The position numbers and the translations under genes are program-made. Under the pieces are notes generated by a model. The model saw nothing but the letters and a program-made list of their open reading frames with translations, did no database searches and was not told the DNA's origin. DNA of 64,000 nucleotides from CAJXVY01 sp965657575 (lineage in GTDB: Bacteria > Actinomycetota > Actinomycetes > Actinomycetales > Microbacteriaceae): contig CBFHOK010000003.1 of the NCBI GenBank assembly GCA_965657575.1, forward strand, positions 1 through 64,000. Reading direction: 5' to 3'. Shown one piece after another: positions 1 to 8,755 of this stretch. The stretch's first letter is position 1. Each line of letters starts with the position of its first letter.

Positions 1-381
1 CCAGTTGAGCAGGAGCCGGAACCGGCGATTGAATACCCGCTGACGCTGGCACAGGGTGACTTGATCTCCCATGAGCATGAAACTTCGGGCCAGGTTTATA
101 TTTTGGAACTAGAGGATGGCTCAAAGGTTCTCCGATTCGAAAACCTTAAGACCAGTGATGGTCCGCAGCTTGAAGTTTGGATCACAGATGCACCCGTCAT
201 TGAGGGGTTTGATGGATGGTTCGTCTTCGATGATGGGAAGTATGAAAATCTGGGTGATCTCAAAGCCACGGCGGGTAATCAAAACTATGAGCTGCCCGAA
301 GACCTAGAGCTTTCAGACTTTAGTTCCGTGTCTATTTGGTGCTCCAGGTTCGCAGTTTCCTTTGGAGCTGCTGCAATATAG
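1..381 (+). CDS. DM13-domain protein, 5' end outside window
   Basis: The reading frame is open from the first base, so the gene starts upstream of the window; the TTG at 61 is probably not its start. The visible 126 residues begin with a Glu/Pro-rich linker (EQEPEPAIEYP) and continue into a DM13-like domain. Supporting motifs are VLRFENLKTSDGPQLEVW and a C-terminal SVSIWCSRFAVSFGAA with the single conserved cysteine. DM13 domains are thought to take part in extracytoplasmic redox or electron-transfer chemistry. The missing N-terminus would be expected to carry a signal or membrane anchor, but this cannot be seen. It lies 100 bases upstream of a secreted protease on the same strand, with a promoter-like sequence between them, so the two need not be co-transcribed. 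Confidence 0.75.
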   Translation, partial: PVEQEPEPAIEYPLTLAQGDLISHEHETSGQVYILELEDGSKVLRFENLKTSDGPQLEVWITDAPVIEGFDGWFVFDDGKYENLGDLKATAGNQNYELPEDLELSDFSSVSIWCSRFAVSFGAAAI

Positions 382-426
382 CTACCAGAATTCTCAAGGG
401 TTGAGGAAAATTTTGATTCTCCCCAC

Positions 427-456
427 TTGAAAGAGGCGTGGCAAATAGCCTAGGCT
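427..456 (+). promoter_or_regulatory. Putative sigma-70-type promoter of the protease gene
   Basis: TTGAAA at 427-432 and TAGGCT at 451-456 are separated by 18 bases, a good match to actinobacterial housekeeping promoters. The predicted transcript would start about 20 bases before the GGGGGA ribosome binding site of the gene at 484. Assigned by eye only. Confidence 0.45.
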
Positions 457-483
457 CGACACACATCTAGAACTGGGGGAATC

Positions 484-2133
484 TTGTTTAGAAAAATCGT
501 AACTACCGCAATCACCGCTGGGTTTCTAGTCGCGGGGACTACGCCGGCAAATGCCGAAGAAATAGTTTGGAGTGATTTTGACGACAGCACGAGCATCTAC
601 AACTGGGGTGAGTTTGATGTTCAGTTCGTTGGATTTATGGAGAGTGTAATAAGAGATGACAGTTTTGTTATCTATGTACAATTCGAAGGTCCAATCCCGC
701 AAGATGCATATTCGTCTCCCTATTTCGACAATTACGCCGGAGTAGGTATGGACGTGAACCTCGATGGAAGCACAGATCTTTACATGTTCACCGAGACACG
801 AGACATGATGACCGATGAGGTCATCCCAACCCAGGTCTGGGATGCCAACAACTCAAGACATCTTGGTTGTGACGCTTCATACATCAAGATTACCGATGAC
901 CTGATGGGCTTCAGATTGCAAAAATCGTGCGCCCAGTTTGGGTCTCGCCTTGGCCTTGAAGCTTTTGCCAACGATGGAATCCTGGATTCAATTGATTACG
1001 TCCCCGATGTCGGATTTTTTACCGTCAACGTCCCTTGGGCTTCAGGTGCTGGGAGCATAGCGACTCCTATCGTGAGCGACGGTGAGACGAGTGCGTCATT
1101 TAGGCCTAGAGAAGTGAATAAAACAAGATTCGAAGTGGATAACCCTGGTTCGAATCCTGATGACCTGGTCCGTCTAGCTGCGACAGTTACCGACAGTGTT
1201 GTTCAGTTAGTTTGTGGTAACGCAGCTGGTACAGGCTGGGCTGCGGAATCCACCCCGAGTTCCGCCATGAGATCCAGTGGGGAAGAAACCTTCATCATCA
1301 CCAACCATCACGTAGTTGATAGTTGCACCAATGGAAGCACTGTGATTGGAACAGATTCAAACGGAGATTCGTTTTCGGCTCGAGTAGTCTCATATTCCGC
1401 GAGTGATGATGTTGCCGGCCTGGTGACAACACATTCATTACCGACACTTGAATGGATAGGGCAAACACCAGCAGTCGGTTGGTGGGCTGGAGTGATTGGA
1501 AACCCATACGAGCTCACTGGCGCACTCTCTACGGGCGTAGTCTCCCAAGTAGGTGAGAACTACTTCACCACCACAGCCCCGCTAAACCCCGGAAATAGCG
1601 GTGGGCCCGTATTTGACAAGCAAGGCCGCGTAATGGGGATAGCGACATCTAAACGAATTGACTCGGAAGGAATTGGTTACGCTGGTTCCAGCCAACTAAT
1701 TTGCGATTGGCTAGTCACGTGTTCCGGAACTGCCTGGAGAGGAAACCTAAACTCTGCCCCAGAGGAGCAACAGGACAACGAAGCACCCGTGAATCAGCAA
1801 CCCTCAGATTTCGATAACCTTGGACCCGCCGATGGTGACTTCAGCGCATGGACCAAGGTGATGGCTGACGGAGAAAGTATCAAGTTCTACGCGAAGTATT
1901 TGCAAGTTGGTGACAAAGTCCAGTTCATGGTTCAGGACTCATCTGGGGTATATAAGCAGTATGCCTGGAAACGAGTAGACAACGAGGACTTAGATTCGGA
2001 TGGTCACTACACAAACATGCAAAACGGTATCTACTTCATCAGAACATTAGATCTGAACCCAGGGAAGAACCGAGTTCGCATTTACGTCAATGGTGAGCTC
2101 TACTGGGGAACTAAGACATACGTGGTCAACTAA
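484..2133 (+). CDS. Secreted trypsin-like serine protease with extra N- and C-terminal regions
   Basis: A 549-residue protein from a TTG start preceded by GGGGGA. Residues 1-24 form a signal peptide with an ANA|EE cleavage site. Residues 25 to about 225 are an aromatic- and Asp-rich region of no family I recognise, with two cysteines (C129, C149). Residues about 230-415 are a trypsin-like (S1C/HtrA-like) fold with His276 in TNHHVVDSC, Asp309 in SDDVAGL and Ser372 in NPGNSGGPV, so the catalytic triad is complete. There is no PDZ domain. After a Gln/Glu/Pro linker, residues about 440-549 form another unrecognised, probably beta-rich domain ending in LYWGTKTYVVN. It is probably an extracytoplasmic protease; the substrate is unknown. 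Confidence 0.8.
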   Translation: MFRKIVTTAITAGFLVAGTTPANAEEIVWSDFDDSTSIYNWGEFDVQFVGFMESVIRDDSFVIYVQFEGPIPQDAYSSPYFDNYAGVGMDVNLDGSTDLYMFTETRDMMTDEVIPTQVWDANNSRHLGCDASYIKITDDLMGFRLQKSCAQFGSRLGLEAFANDGILDSIDYVPDVGFFTVNVPWASGAGSIATPIVSDGETSASFRPREVNKTRFEVDNPGSNPDDLVRLAATVTDSVVQLVCGNAAGTGWAAESTPSSAMRSSGEETFIITNHHVVDSCTNGSTVIGTDSNGDSFSARVVSYSASDDVAGLVTTHSLPTLEWIGQTPAVGWWAGVIGNPYELTGALSTGVVSQVGENYFTTTAPLNPGNSGGPVFDKQGRVMGIATSKRIDSEGIGYAGSSQLICDWLVTCSGTAWRGNLNSAPEEQQDNEAPVNQQPSDFDNLGPADGDFSAWTKVMADGESIKFYAKYLQVGDKVQFMVQDSSGVYKQYAWKRVDNEDLDSDGHYTNMQNGIYFIRTLDLNPGKNRVRIYVNGELYWGTKTYVVN

Positions 2134-2362
2134 GACTCATCTTCTGAGAAAAAAGTTGGCGGAGCTAGGCCATCGCCACCTAACTACGTCTAACACTCCC
2201 TTTGTTCGCTCGGAGGAGATATGTTCTAGGTTCCCGAGTCAAAAACGCATGCGATGGCGGCGAGAGAAACTTGCCTAAAAACAAACTTCTTGTGTTGACG
2301 CTGTGTTCACCCAATAACGCCTAAATCCTACTTCGTCATCAGATCCCGACCCATATTGGGAT

Positions 2363-3409
2363 TCAGTTTGATTTGGTCTTTCTGTGAGTTGTCCCATTCA
2401 GGAACAGACCTACCAATGAGTGTCTCACCAAAATCTTGTACGACAAAAGTCCGATGATGAAAGTTGCCGTTATTGCAAGAATCGCTAGCGGCCAAGCCCC
2501 CAAGCCCAATTGGGAACCGAATCGCAAAAAGAAAAAAACTAAGGGCAAGTGAATTAGATACAGCCAATAACTGGAATCAGAAATAAAGCGAAGAGTCCTG
2601 TTTTCTTTTGACAGGATTCTGAGGAGCAACCCCAAAGTACCAACGGCTAGGAACCAAACCGCAACACTGTAAGCAAAGCTGGATACCCACCAGCCCCAGT
2701 CTTGCGAAATGAAAAAGAAAGTAAACCCCGTGCTCCCAAATGCAATATAAATTGGGCTCCGTTTTGAGACGAGAGGAAGAATTACTTGCATCCCATAAAA
2801 CAGAGCGATTCCCAAAGAAAAGGCTAGAAAATAAAAAAGAAAGACACCTGGGTCGAAAAGTAAAAGTGTTGAGGTTGCAAGTTCTCTTTCAATGACGCCG
2901 GGGATAAAGGGTGTTAGCAAAGCAAGCATTGCCAGTGTTGCAGTGAGGGGGAACTGAAATTGAACCTCTCCCAGCTTTTGCAATAAAGGTGCCGCGAGCC
3001 AGGTAATTATTGAGAACAGAGCGAGGAAGTAAAGAAACCAAAGATGCTGGGTGTCCATGGTTGGGAATAGACCCTCCAGCGACGTATCCTTGGCCCAGGT
3101 GGAGGCAAAATGATTGGCAACAACCAACAAGGGCCAAAACACCAAAAAGGGCAAAACGATTCGTCTGTAACGATTTTTGATAAACGACTCCCGGCCTCGC
3201 TTATCAATCAAAAACACGGCGAAAAAGCCAGCGATGATGAAAAAAGCAGGCATTCGAAAGCTGTGTAGCAATTGATGAAAAAAGACAATACTCAGAAACT
3301 CAGCAACACTCGAGGGTTGAACGTAGAGAAACACGAAAACCAGTGAGTGGTAGACAATCCCAAGTGAAAGCAAGATTCCTCTGGCAGCGTCAAATCCATG
3401 CAGTCTCAT
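2363..3409 (-). CDS. Acyltransferase family 3 membrane protein
   Basis: A 348-residue polytopic membrane protein opening with MRLHGFDAARGILLSLGIVY followed by H, the Arg/Asp-Arg-Gly/His signature of acyltransferase family 3 (OatA/NodX type). A conserved-looking MPAFFIIAGFF segment follows near residue 55, and about ten hydrophobic helices span the protein. Such enzymes transfer acetyl or other acyl groups to cell-wall or surface sugars across the membrane. A strong GGAGG site precedes the ATG. There is no OatA-type C-terminal SGNH domain. It is a stand-alone gene between opposing neighbours, so the acceptor cannot be inferred. Confidence 0.8.
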   Translation of the reverse strand: MRLHGFDAARGILLSLGIVYHSLVFVFLYVQPSSVAEFLSIVFFHQLLHSFRMPAFFIIAGFFAVFLIDKRGRESFIKNRYRRIVLPFLVFWPLLVVANHFASTWAKDTSLEGLFPTMDTQHLWFLYFLALFSIITWLAAPLLQKLGEVQFQFPLTATLAMLALLTPFIPGVIERELATSTLLLFDPGVFLFYFLAFSLGIALFYGMQVILPLVSKRSPIYIAFGSTGFTFFFISQDWGWWVSSFAYSVAVWFLAVGTLGLLLRILSKENRTLRFISDSSYWLYLIHLPLVFFFLRFGSQLGLGAWPLAILAITATFIIGLLSYKILVRHSLVGLFLNGTTHRKTKSN

Positions 3410-3516
3410 GCCTCACCCTCCTCTCTTGAAGCCTACTAGGCACGGACGAGAACACACGAGACCCTCATAAATCTGCGAGACAGAAATGGTGGAGATAGAT
3501 TCTGTCCAACTAGGAT

Positions 3517-3840
3517 TTGACAATGATCTGTTGCTCCTTTGTATTCGAACCTGGTGAATACGATCAGGAGTTTTATGAGCTTGATGCCGAAATTGACCAA
3601 TTTGCCAAATCTCTTTCGGGATTTGTCAAAACCGAGCGCTGGCAATCCAAAAACGGCGCGTTTATAAACTCCATGTATTTTTTCGAAAATCAGGAGTCCG
3701 TTCGAGAACTAGCCAACTACCCTGAGCACCAAGTAGCCAAGAAAAATTATGCTCGCTGGTATAAAAGCTTTCGGGTTGAAATCATGGAGGTAAGCGGAAG
3801 TTATAAAAGCAATCCCGCTCCAGAGCTGGAACGGGATTGA
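3517..3840 (+). CDS. Antibiotic-biosynthesis-monooxygenase-like (ABM) small protein
   Basis: A 107-residue cytosolic protein resembling the ABM/dimeric ferredoxin-like fold. The second half, YPEHQVAKKNYARWYKSF followed by RVEIMEV, resembles the helix plus last strand typical of ABM-fold proteins. Function within this superfamily is diverse (monooxygenases, heme-degrading or uncharacterised enzymes), so no reaction is proposed. The start is uncertain: TTG at 3517 or ATG at 3523, with GGTGGAG at 3488-3494 rather far upstream. Its last codons overlap the inverted repeat that appears to terminate the convergent tmRNA gene. Confidence 0.6.
   Translation: MTMICCSFVFEPGEYDQEFYELDAEIDQFAKSLSGFVKTERWQSKNGAFINSMYFFENQESVRELANYPEHQVAKKNYARWYKSFRVEIMEVSGSYKSNPAPELERD
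3803..3838 (-). terminator. Intrinsic terminator of ssrA, inside the 3' end of the opposing gene
   Basis: On the minus strand, AATCCCG at 3838-3832 pairs with CGGGATT at 3817-3811, with an inner CCAG/CTGG stem, then GCTTTTAT. The hairpin begins 5 bases past the mature tmRNA 3' end. It lies wholly inside the last codons of the plus-strand gene at 3517. Confidence 0.7.
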
Positions 3841-3843
3841 ATT

Positions 3844-4214
3844 TGGTGGAGATGGGGGGAATTGAACCCCCGTCCACGGCAGCGATTATGGAGATTCTAC
3901 GGGTGTAGCTTCAATAGTGTTTTCTCGGCCCCGGTCATAGCTTGAAGCGACCTAACCGACGGGCCCAGTCCAGGTAAAAAGTCCCGGATGGCACCTAGAC
4001 GCTACCAACCAGCGAGATTTCTAAATGGCGTCTAGGTTCTGAGTCGAAATCAAACTCAGTTAGACGGACTTCGGGGCTAGCTTAAGCAGCTAGGGCGAAG
4101 TCGGCGCGCTTTGTATTGGCACCTATAGTTTTGCAGAGAGCGTTAACGAGATAACTCTGCATCCTCGACCCGCTTCATCCACGCACAACTACAGTGTCGA
4201 AACCGATCATCCCC
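3844..4214 (-). ncRNA. ssrA: tmRNA (transfer-messenger RNA)
   Basis: Ribosome-rescue RNA. The 5' GGGGATG pairs with the 3' CATCTCC to form a 7-bp acceptor stem (one G-U), followed by A and an encoded CCA ending at 3844. The T arm GGGGGTTCAATTCCCCC is intact. The tag reading frame runs from 4120 to 4082: resume codon GCC, peptide ANTKRADFALAA, then TAA. ALAA is the expected proteolysis signal, and the tag resembles other actinobacterial tags. The 371-nt length is normal for a one-piece tmRNA. Its partner smpB lies directly upstream on the same strand. Confidence 0.97.
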
Positions 4215-4256
4215 AATGTTTAGTTATCAAATCCTGCCTGAGGGCAGTAGAGCAGT

Positions 4257-4730
4257 TTACCACTCTTTACCCTTAGTTTTCATAGCTTTTTCTGCCTCGC
4301 GCTTATCCTGCTTTTCTTTCAAGGCCTGTCGCTTGTCATACTCTTTTTTGCCTCGAGCCAAAGCAATCTCAACTTTGGCTCGGCCATCTTTGAAATAAAG
4401 CTTCAAAGGAATCAGCGTGTATCCAGATTCCTTAACCTTGCCCATCAGCTTGTTTATTTCCATGCGGTTTAGTAATAACTTACGTTTTCTTCTGGTTGCA
4501 TGGTTTGTCCAAGAGCCTTCTGTGAATTCAGGGATATGAACATTTTCAAGCCAAGCTTCGCCATTCTCGATAGCCGCATAGCCATCAACCAGTGATGCCC
4601 TGCCAGCTCTTAGGGATTTGACCTCTGTGCCGGACAAGACAAGCCCAGCCTCGTAGACATCATCGATGTGATAGTCATAACGAGCCTTGCGGTTTGTGGC
4701 GACAATTGATTCGCCGCGCTCCCTGGGCAT
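4257..4730 (-). CDS. smpB: SsrA-binding protein SmpB
   Basis: A 157-residue RNA-binding protein that works with tmRNA to release stalled ribosomes and tag the nascent chain. Family features are the N-terminal ATNRKARYDYHIDDVYEAGL, the LSGTEVKSLRAGRASL core and the basic C-terminal tail (about residues 125-157) that enters the decoding site and mRNA channel. Length is standard. It is encoded between ftsX (13-base gap) and ssrA (42-base gap), so partner RNA and protein are adjacent. Confidence 0.97.
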   Translation of the reverse strand: MPRERGESIVATNRKARYDYHIDDVYEAGLVLSGTEVKSLRAGRASLVDGYAAIENGEAWLENVHIPEFTEGSWTNHATRRKRKLLLNRMEINKLMGKVKESGYTLIPLKLYFKDGRAKVEIALARGKKEYDKRQALKEKQDKREAEKAMKTKGKEW

Positions 4731-4743
4731 CGGTTTCTCCTGG

Positions 4744-5658
4744 TTAGACCTTCAAATAACGACGAATAGCAACTGCACTCGCCAGAGCTGAAAGGATAAC
4801 ACCGCCAGCTATCAACCAGGGAACCACAAACAGTGCCTGCTCAAAACCAACAAAGGCTGTGAAGGGAAGTCTGACTGCTAAGAAGTCTTGGACCAAAAAC
4901 CTGACTGAGGCCAAAACAGCACCTGCACTGAGGAGGGCACCAAGGGTTGCTGCAATCACACCCTCAAGCACAAATGGGAATTGAATAGAGAAATTACTGG
5001 CACCCACCAAGCGCATAATCCCTATCTCGCGCCTTCTTGAAAACGCGCTCAAACGGATTGTTGTACTGATCAACAGCAAAGCACTTGCAAGCATCACACC
5101 AGCAACTGCAGCGGCTGTAATAGACCCAGCATTTAGAAAGCTGAAGATGGAATCCAGATAACCTCGCTGATCACGGACTTCTTCGACACCACTTGCACCA
5201 CTAAAACTCTCAGTGATGATCGCACTCTGCTCTGGATTTACCAGGTTCACCCAAAAAGCCTCGTTTAGCTGATCTGGGGTTACGTAGCTGGCAACAGTGC
5301 TATCAGCAAAATCCTCGGTAAATTTCGCAAAGGCTTCTTCGTGGGTTTCGAAGTAATACTGGTCGATATAGGGGGCCAACACAGAGGATTTCAGTTGAGC
5401 CTCAACTGCCGCCTTCTCAGCTTCACTGGCTTCACCGGTTGGGCAGGCTGCGGCTGGAGAGACGTCTGTGCACATATAAACCGCTACCTGTGCTCGGTCG
5501 TACCAATAGTTTTTCATCTCGTTGATTTGCAGTTGCAATAAAGCGGCAACTCCAACGAAGGTGAGGGAGATAAAAGTCACCAGGATGATTGAAATCACCA
5601 TCGAGATATTGCTTCTAATCCCAGCCCAGGATTCACTCAGGGCAAATAAAAACTTCAT
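4744..5658 (-). CDS. ftsX: Cell-division permease FtsX
   Basis: A 304-residue membrane subunit of the FtsEX complex, which activates peptidoglycan hydrolases at the division site. It has an N-terminal helix at about residues 20-45, an extracytoplasmic domain (about 46-170) containing two cysteines (MCTDVSPAAACP), and three C-terminal helices. The loop SAFSRRREIGIMRLVGAS is the MacB/FtsX-family cytoplasmic coupling segment. Its ATG overlaps the ftsE stop by 4 bases, indicating translational coupling. Confidence 0.95.
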   Translation of the reverse strand: MKFLFALSESWAGIRSNISMVISIILVTFISLTFVGVAALLQLQINEMKNYWYDRAQVAVYMCTDVSPAAACPTGEASEAEKAAVEAQLKSSVLAPYIDQYYFETHEEAFAKFTEDFADSTVASYVTPDQLNEAFWVNLVNPEQSAIITESFSGASGVEEVRDQRGYLDSIFSFLNAGSITAAAVAGVMLASALLLISTTIRLSAFSRRREIGIMRLVGASNFSIQFPFVLEGVIAATLGALLSAGAVLASVRFLVQDFLAVRLPFTAFVGFEQALFVVPWLIAGGVILSALASAVAIRRYLKV

Positions 5659-6374
5659 TCTTCCTCTGCCTTTGGCATCTGTCCGGTGTCGAACTCTCGA
5701 TAACCAGCTGCAACCTCATCGCGGATTATCTCTCCGTTGCTGAGTTCAACCACACGTTTTTTGAGTCGGTCAACAATTCCCCGATCGTGGGTTGCCATCA
5801 AAACTGTTGTTCCACCGAGGTTGATTCTCTCAAGCAGGTCCATGATTTCACCTGAAGTTTTTGGGTCAAGGTTTCCAGTTGGCTCATCGGCCAGCAAAAT
5901 GTCTGGCTTGTTCACAATCGCCCTTGCAACAGCGACTCTTTGTTGCTCACCACCCGATAGCTCACTTGGCATCCGTCTTGCCTTTTCACTAAGGCCGACC
6001 AAATTCAAAACATCAGGAACGGCGGTTTCTATAAAGGCCTTCGACTTACCAATTACGCGAGAAGAATAGGCGACATTTTCATAAACGGTCTTTTGTGGCA
6101 AAAGCCTAAAATCCTGAAAGACAACACCTAGTCTTCTTCTGAAAATCGGAACTCTTCTGCTGGCGAGGTTTATCAAATCCTCACCTAGAACATGAATTGA
6201 GCCCTGATTGGGAACATCTTCTCTGAGCACCATTCGCATAAGCGTTGATTTCCCGGAACCACTGGCACCCACGAGGAATACAAACTCTCCGCGCTCTACC
6301 TGCAAAGAAACTGATTTGAGTGCTGGGTCTTCGGTTCCCTTATAGGTCTTGACGGCTTCACGGATTGAGATCAT
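5655..6374 (-). CDS. ftsE: Cell-division ATP-binding protein FtsE
   Basis: A 239-residue ABC ATPase that drives FtsX. It has Walker A GASGSGKST at about 36-44, the Q-loop in VVFQDFRLLP, signature LSGGEQQRVAVARA near 140, Walker B ILLADEPTGNLDP near 160 and the switch His in MATHD. Length and N-terminus are typical, with a short charged C-terminal tail. It lies between prfB and ftsX, the common actinobacterial order prfB-ftsE-ftsX-smpB. Confidence 0.96.
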   Translation of the reverse strand: MISIREAVKTYKGTEDPALKSVSLQVERGEFVFLVGASGSGKSTLMRMVLREDVPNQGSIHVLGEDLINLASRRVPIFRRRLGVVFQDFRLLPQKTVYENVAYSSRVIGKSKAFIETAVPDVLNLVGLSEKARRMPSELSGGEQQRVAVARAIVNKPDILLADEPTGNLDPKTSGEIMDLLERINLGGTTVLMATHDRGIVDRLKKRVVELSNGEIIRDEVAAGYREFDTGQMPKAEEE

Positions 6375-6433
6375 GGTCCCTAAAGCCTAATTTTTAGTTA
6401 CCCCAAACGCCCTCAGCGTTGTGGAGTGTTGCA

Positions 6434-7534
6434 CTAAGACTGCTTGCGCCAGCGAATCCCGGCTTGGATAAAACCAGCAAGATCGCCATCAAAAACCTCG
6501 TCGGGGTTGTTCACTTCATACTCTGTTCGAAGGTCTTTCACCATCTGATAAGGGGCTAGAACATAACTTCTCATTTGCTCTCCCCAACTGGCCTTCACGT
6601 CCCCCGCAAGTTCCTTCTTTTTCGCTTCTTCCTCGCGACGCTTGATTTCCAACAGCCTTGACTGTAAAACCCTCATGGCAGCCTGCTTGTTTTGCAGCTG
6701 ACTCTTTTCGTTTTGGCAGCTGACTACGGTGCCTGTTGGGATGTGGGTAATTCTGACGGCTGAGTCGGTGGTGTTAACACTCTGCCCGCCGGGACCGCTG
6801 GATCTGTAAACGTCAATTTTCAGATCGTTTTCATCAATTTCAATCTCGTCGGTGTTTTCAATCAAAGGAACAACCTCGACCGCTGCGAAGCTAGTTTGTC
6901 TCTTTCCAGCAGCATTGAAGGGACTCATTCGAACCAAACGGTGAGTTCCCGCCTCCACCGAAAGCTGACCAAAGGCAAACGGTTCAGTCACTTCCAGCGT
7001 TGCTGATTTGATACCAGCCCCCTCTGCGTAAGAGGTGTCTAATACAGAGGGCTTCCAGCCCTGCTTTTCACTAAACCTCGTATACATCCTCAAAAGCATC
7101 TCTGCAAAGTCGGTTGCATCATCTCCACCTGCACCGCTTCGAATGGTTATCACCGCTCCACGCTCGTCATACTCCCCATTGAGCAGTGTCTGCACCTCAA
7201 GCTTGGAGATCTCTTGTTCTAAAACCGTTAGCTCCTTGAAAGCCTCTGCTTCCGAGGACTTATCCCCTTCTTCTTGGGCCATCTGAAACAAAACTTCGGC
7301 ATCGGAAAGTCTTGATTCAACCTGGTCAACGATCTCTAGAGACTGCTTCGTTCTGGAGAGTTTCGAAGTAATACGCTGAGCACGAGGCTGGTCATCCCAT
7401 AGACCGGGTTCGGTCACCTGGATCTCTAGTTCGTCACGCTCTTGCCTTAGCTTCTCGGGGTTTAGAACATCAACAATTGCCCCAAAGGTTTCCCTTACCG
7501 AGGCCAAACGTTGATTGAAATCCATGTCCGCCAT
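6434..7534 (-). CDS. prfB: Peptide chain release factor 2
   Basis: A 366-residue class I release factor reading UAA and UGA. The catalytic RSSGPGGQSVNTTDSAVRI loop (GGQ) contacts the peptidyl-transferase centre, and RMSPFNAAGKRQTSFA carries the SPF stop-codon recognition motif of RF2. The gene is one continuous frame: there is no internal TGA and no programmed +1 frameshift, unlike E. coli prfB. No clear Shine-Dalgarno sequence precedes the ATG at 7534, so the mRNA could be near-leaderless. It is divergent from the MFS gene at 7571. Confidence 0.96.
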   Translation of the reverse strand: MADMDFNQRLASVRETFGAIVDVLNPEKLRQERDELEIQVTEPGLWDDQPRAQRITSKLSRTKQSLEIVDQVESRLSDAEVLFQMAQEEGDKSSEAEAFKELTVLEQEISKLEVQTLLNGEYDERGAVITIRSGAGGDDATDFAEMLLRMYTRFSEKQGWKPSVLDTSYAEGAGIKSATLEVTEPFAFGQLSVEAGTHRLVRMSPFNAAGKRQTSFAAVEVVPLIENTDEIEIDENDLKIDVYRSSGPGGQSVNTTDSAVRITHIPTGTVVSCQNEKSQLQNKQAAMRVLQSRLLEIKRREEEAKKKELAGDVKASWGEQMRSYVLAPYQMVKDLRTEYEVNNPDEVFDGDLAGFIQAGIRWRKQS

Positions 7535-7570
7535 AAGGGTTTAGTTTAGGGGCAGTGCCATAATTGGGCG

Positions 7571-8755
7571 GTGACCACTAGCAATCAGTTTCGCAAAAGA
7601 GACCTGATTAGACCCGTATACCTGCCATCACTGCTGTTTACGATGGCGGAGGGTGCACTGCTACCTATCATTCCCGCTACCGCAGAGAGCTTTGGTGTCG
7701 GGTTGGCAACTGCCGGAGCTGTTGCCGGAGCGCTAATGCTTGGGGCATTACTGGCAGAAGTTCCCTCAGCCCTAATAAACGGCATTCTTGGAGAGCGCCG
7801 AGCGATGATGCTGGCAGGTGTCTTTGGAGCAATCGGCGCAATCATTGCTTTTGCTGGCCAGAACATACTCTTTTTGGCAGCAGGCGCCGCGATGGTGGGT
7901 GCTGGACACAGCCTGTTTGGATTGGCCCGTCATACATTCTTGACAGAAAAGGTTCCGCCTCATACCCGTGCGAGAGCTATGAGCATTCTTGGCGGAATGT
8001 TCCGCGGAGGACTTGCTCTGGGTCCTGTGGTGGGGGCTGGATTTGTTGCAAGCCTTGGGGTGAACTCGGTTTATTTCTTTGCAGCAGGCGTGATGTTGCT
8101 GGTCAGCCTGATTCTCTTCTCGGTCAATGCAGAGTCAATGGTTTGCCCACCGAGTGAGAATCAGGGACGAAGTTGGATAATTGCCAAGCGGGAGAAAAAC
8201 AAACTCAGAACCCTCGGTGTTGCAAGTGCTGTAATTGCTGGAATACGAAACATTCGAATGATTGCGCTGCCGCTATTTGCAATCAGCTTGGGCATCGATC
8301 CGGCAACTGCGTCTTTAGTGATTGGCCTAACCGGAATCATTGACTTTGCACTTTTCTACCTATCCGGAATAGTAATGGATAAATACGGAAGATTCTGGAC
8401 TTCAGTTCCTACTCTGATTGCCTTTGGAATCCTCTACATGCTGTTTTTCACCATGAACGACCTCACCACCTTTGCTTTATTTGCAGCACTCACTGCTCTT
8501 GTAAATGCTCTATCCAGTGGCATCAACATGGTGCTCGGTGCTGATCTCGCACCGAGTGACGCAAGGAGTGAGTTTTTGGCAGGGTTCAGACTGCTCACCA
8601 CCAGTGGAAATGCCTTCTCTCCATATGTCTTATCTGGAGTTACTCTGCTGTTTGGTCTGGGGCCAGCAATGACGGTAATGGGCGGAATTAGTTTTTATGG
8701 CGCGTTTATGTTCTGGAAATACCTACCTAAATATGGCCAACCTTCTCAGGATTGA
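7571..8755 (+). CDS. MFS transporter
   Basis: A 394-residue major facilitator with about 12 hydrophobic helices, starting at GTG. The loop-2/3 region NGILGERRAMMLAGVFGAIG is the usual MFS motif A position, and the sixth-seventh helix linker carries a basic stretch (IIAKREKNKLR). The substrate cannot be read from sequence; drug or metabolite efflux is possible. It is divergent from prfB by 36 bases and its last 10 bases overlap the convergent end of the Tad operon. Confidence 0.8.
   Translation: MTTSNQFRKRDLIRPVYLPSLLFTMAEGALLPIIPATAESFGVGLATAGAVAGALMLGALLAEVPSALINGILGERRAMMLAGVFGAIGAIIAFAGQNILFLAAGAAMVGAGHSLFGLARHTFLTEKVPPHTRARAMSILGGMFRGGLALGPVVGAGFVASLGVNSVYFFAAGVMLLVSLILFSVNAESMVCPPSENQGRSWIIAKREKNKLRTLGVASAVIAGIRNIRMIALPLFAISLGIDPATASLVIGLTGIIDFALFYLSGIVMDKYGRFWTSVPTLIAFGILYMLFFTMNDLTTFALFAALTALVNALSSGINMVLGADLAPSDARSEFLAGFRLLTTSGNAFSPYVLSGVTLLFGLGPAMTVMGGISFYGAFMFWKYLPKYGQPSQD

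Noticed and set aside
2090..2278. Plus-strand 62-codon frame after the protease
   Set aside because: Overlaps the protease end, has no ribosome binding site and no recognisable sequence.
4234..4247. Hairpin CTGCC-TGAG-GGCAG between smpB and ssrA
   Set aside because: Only five pairs and no T-tract on the minus strand; ssrA follows directly, so a terminator call is not supported.
5737..6069. 110-codon plus-strand frame across ftsE
   Set aside because: Lies fully inside a well-supported ftsE on the other strand; composition is that of an antisense shadow.
6405..6425. AACGC/GCGTT stem between prfB and ftsE
   Set aside because: Short stem, no T-tract on either strand; could be chance.
7440..7534. 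Programmed +1 frameshift expected in prfB
   Set aside because: The RF2 frame is continuous from the ATG with no internal TGA, so no recoding site exists.
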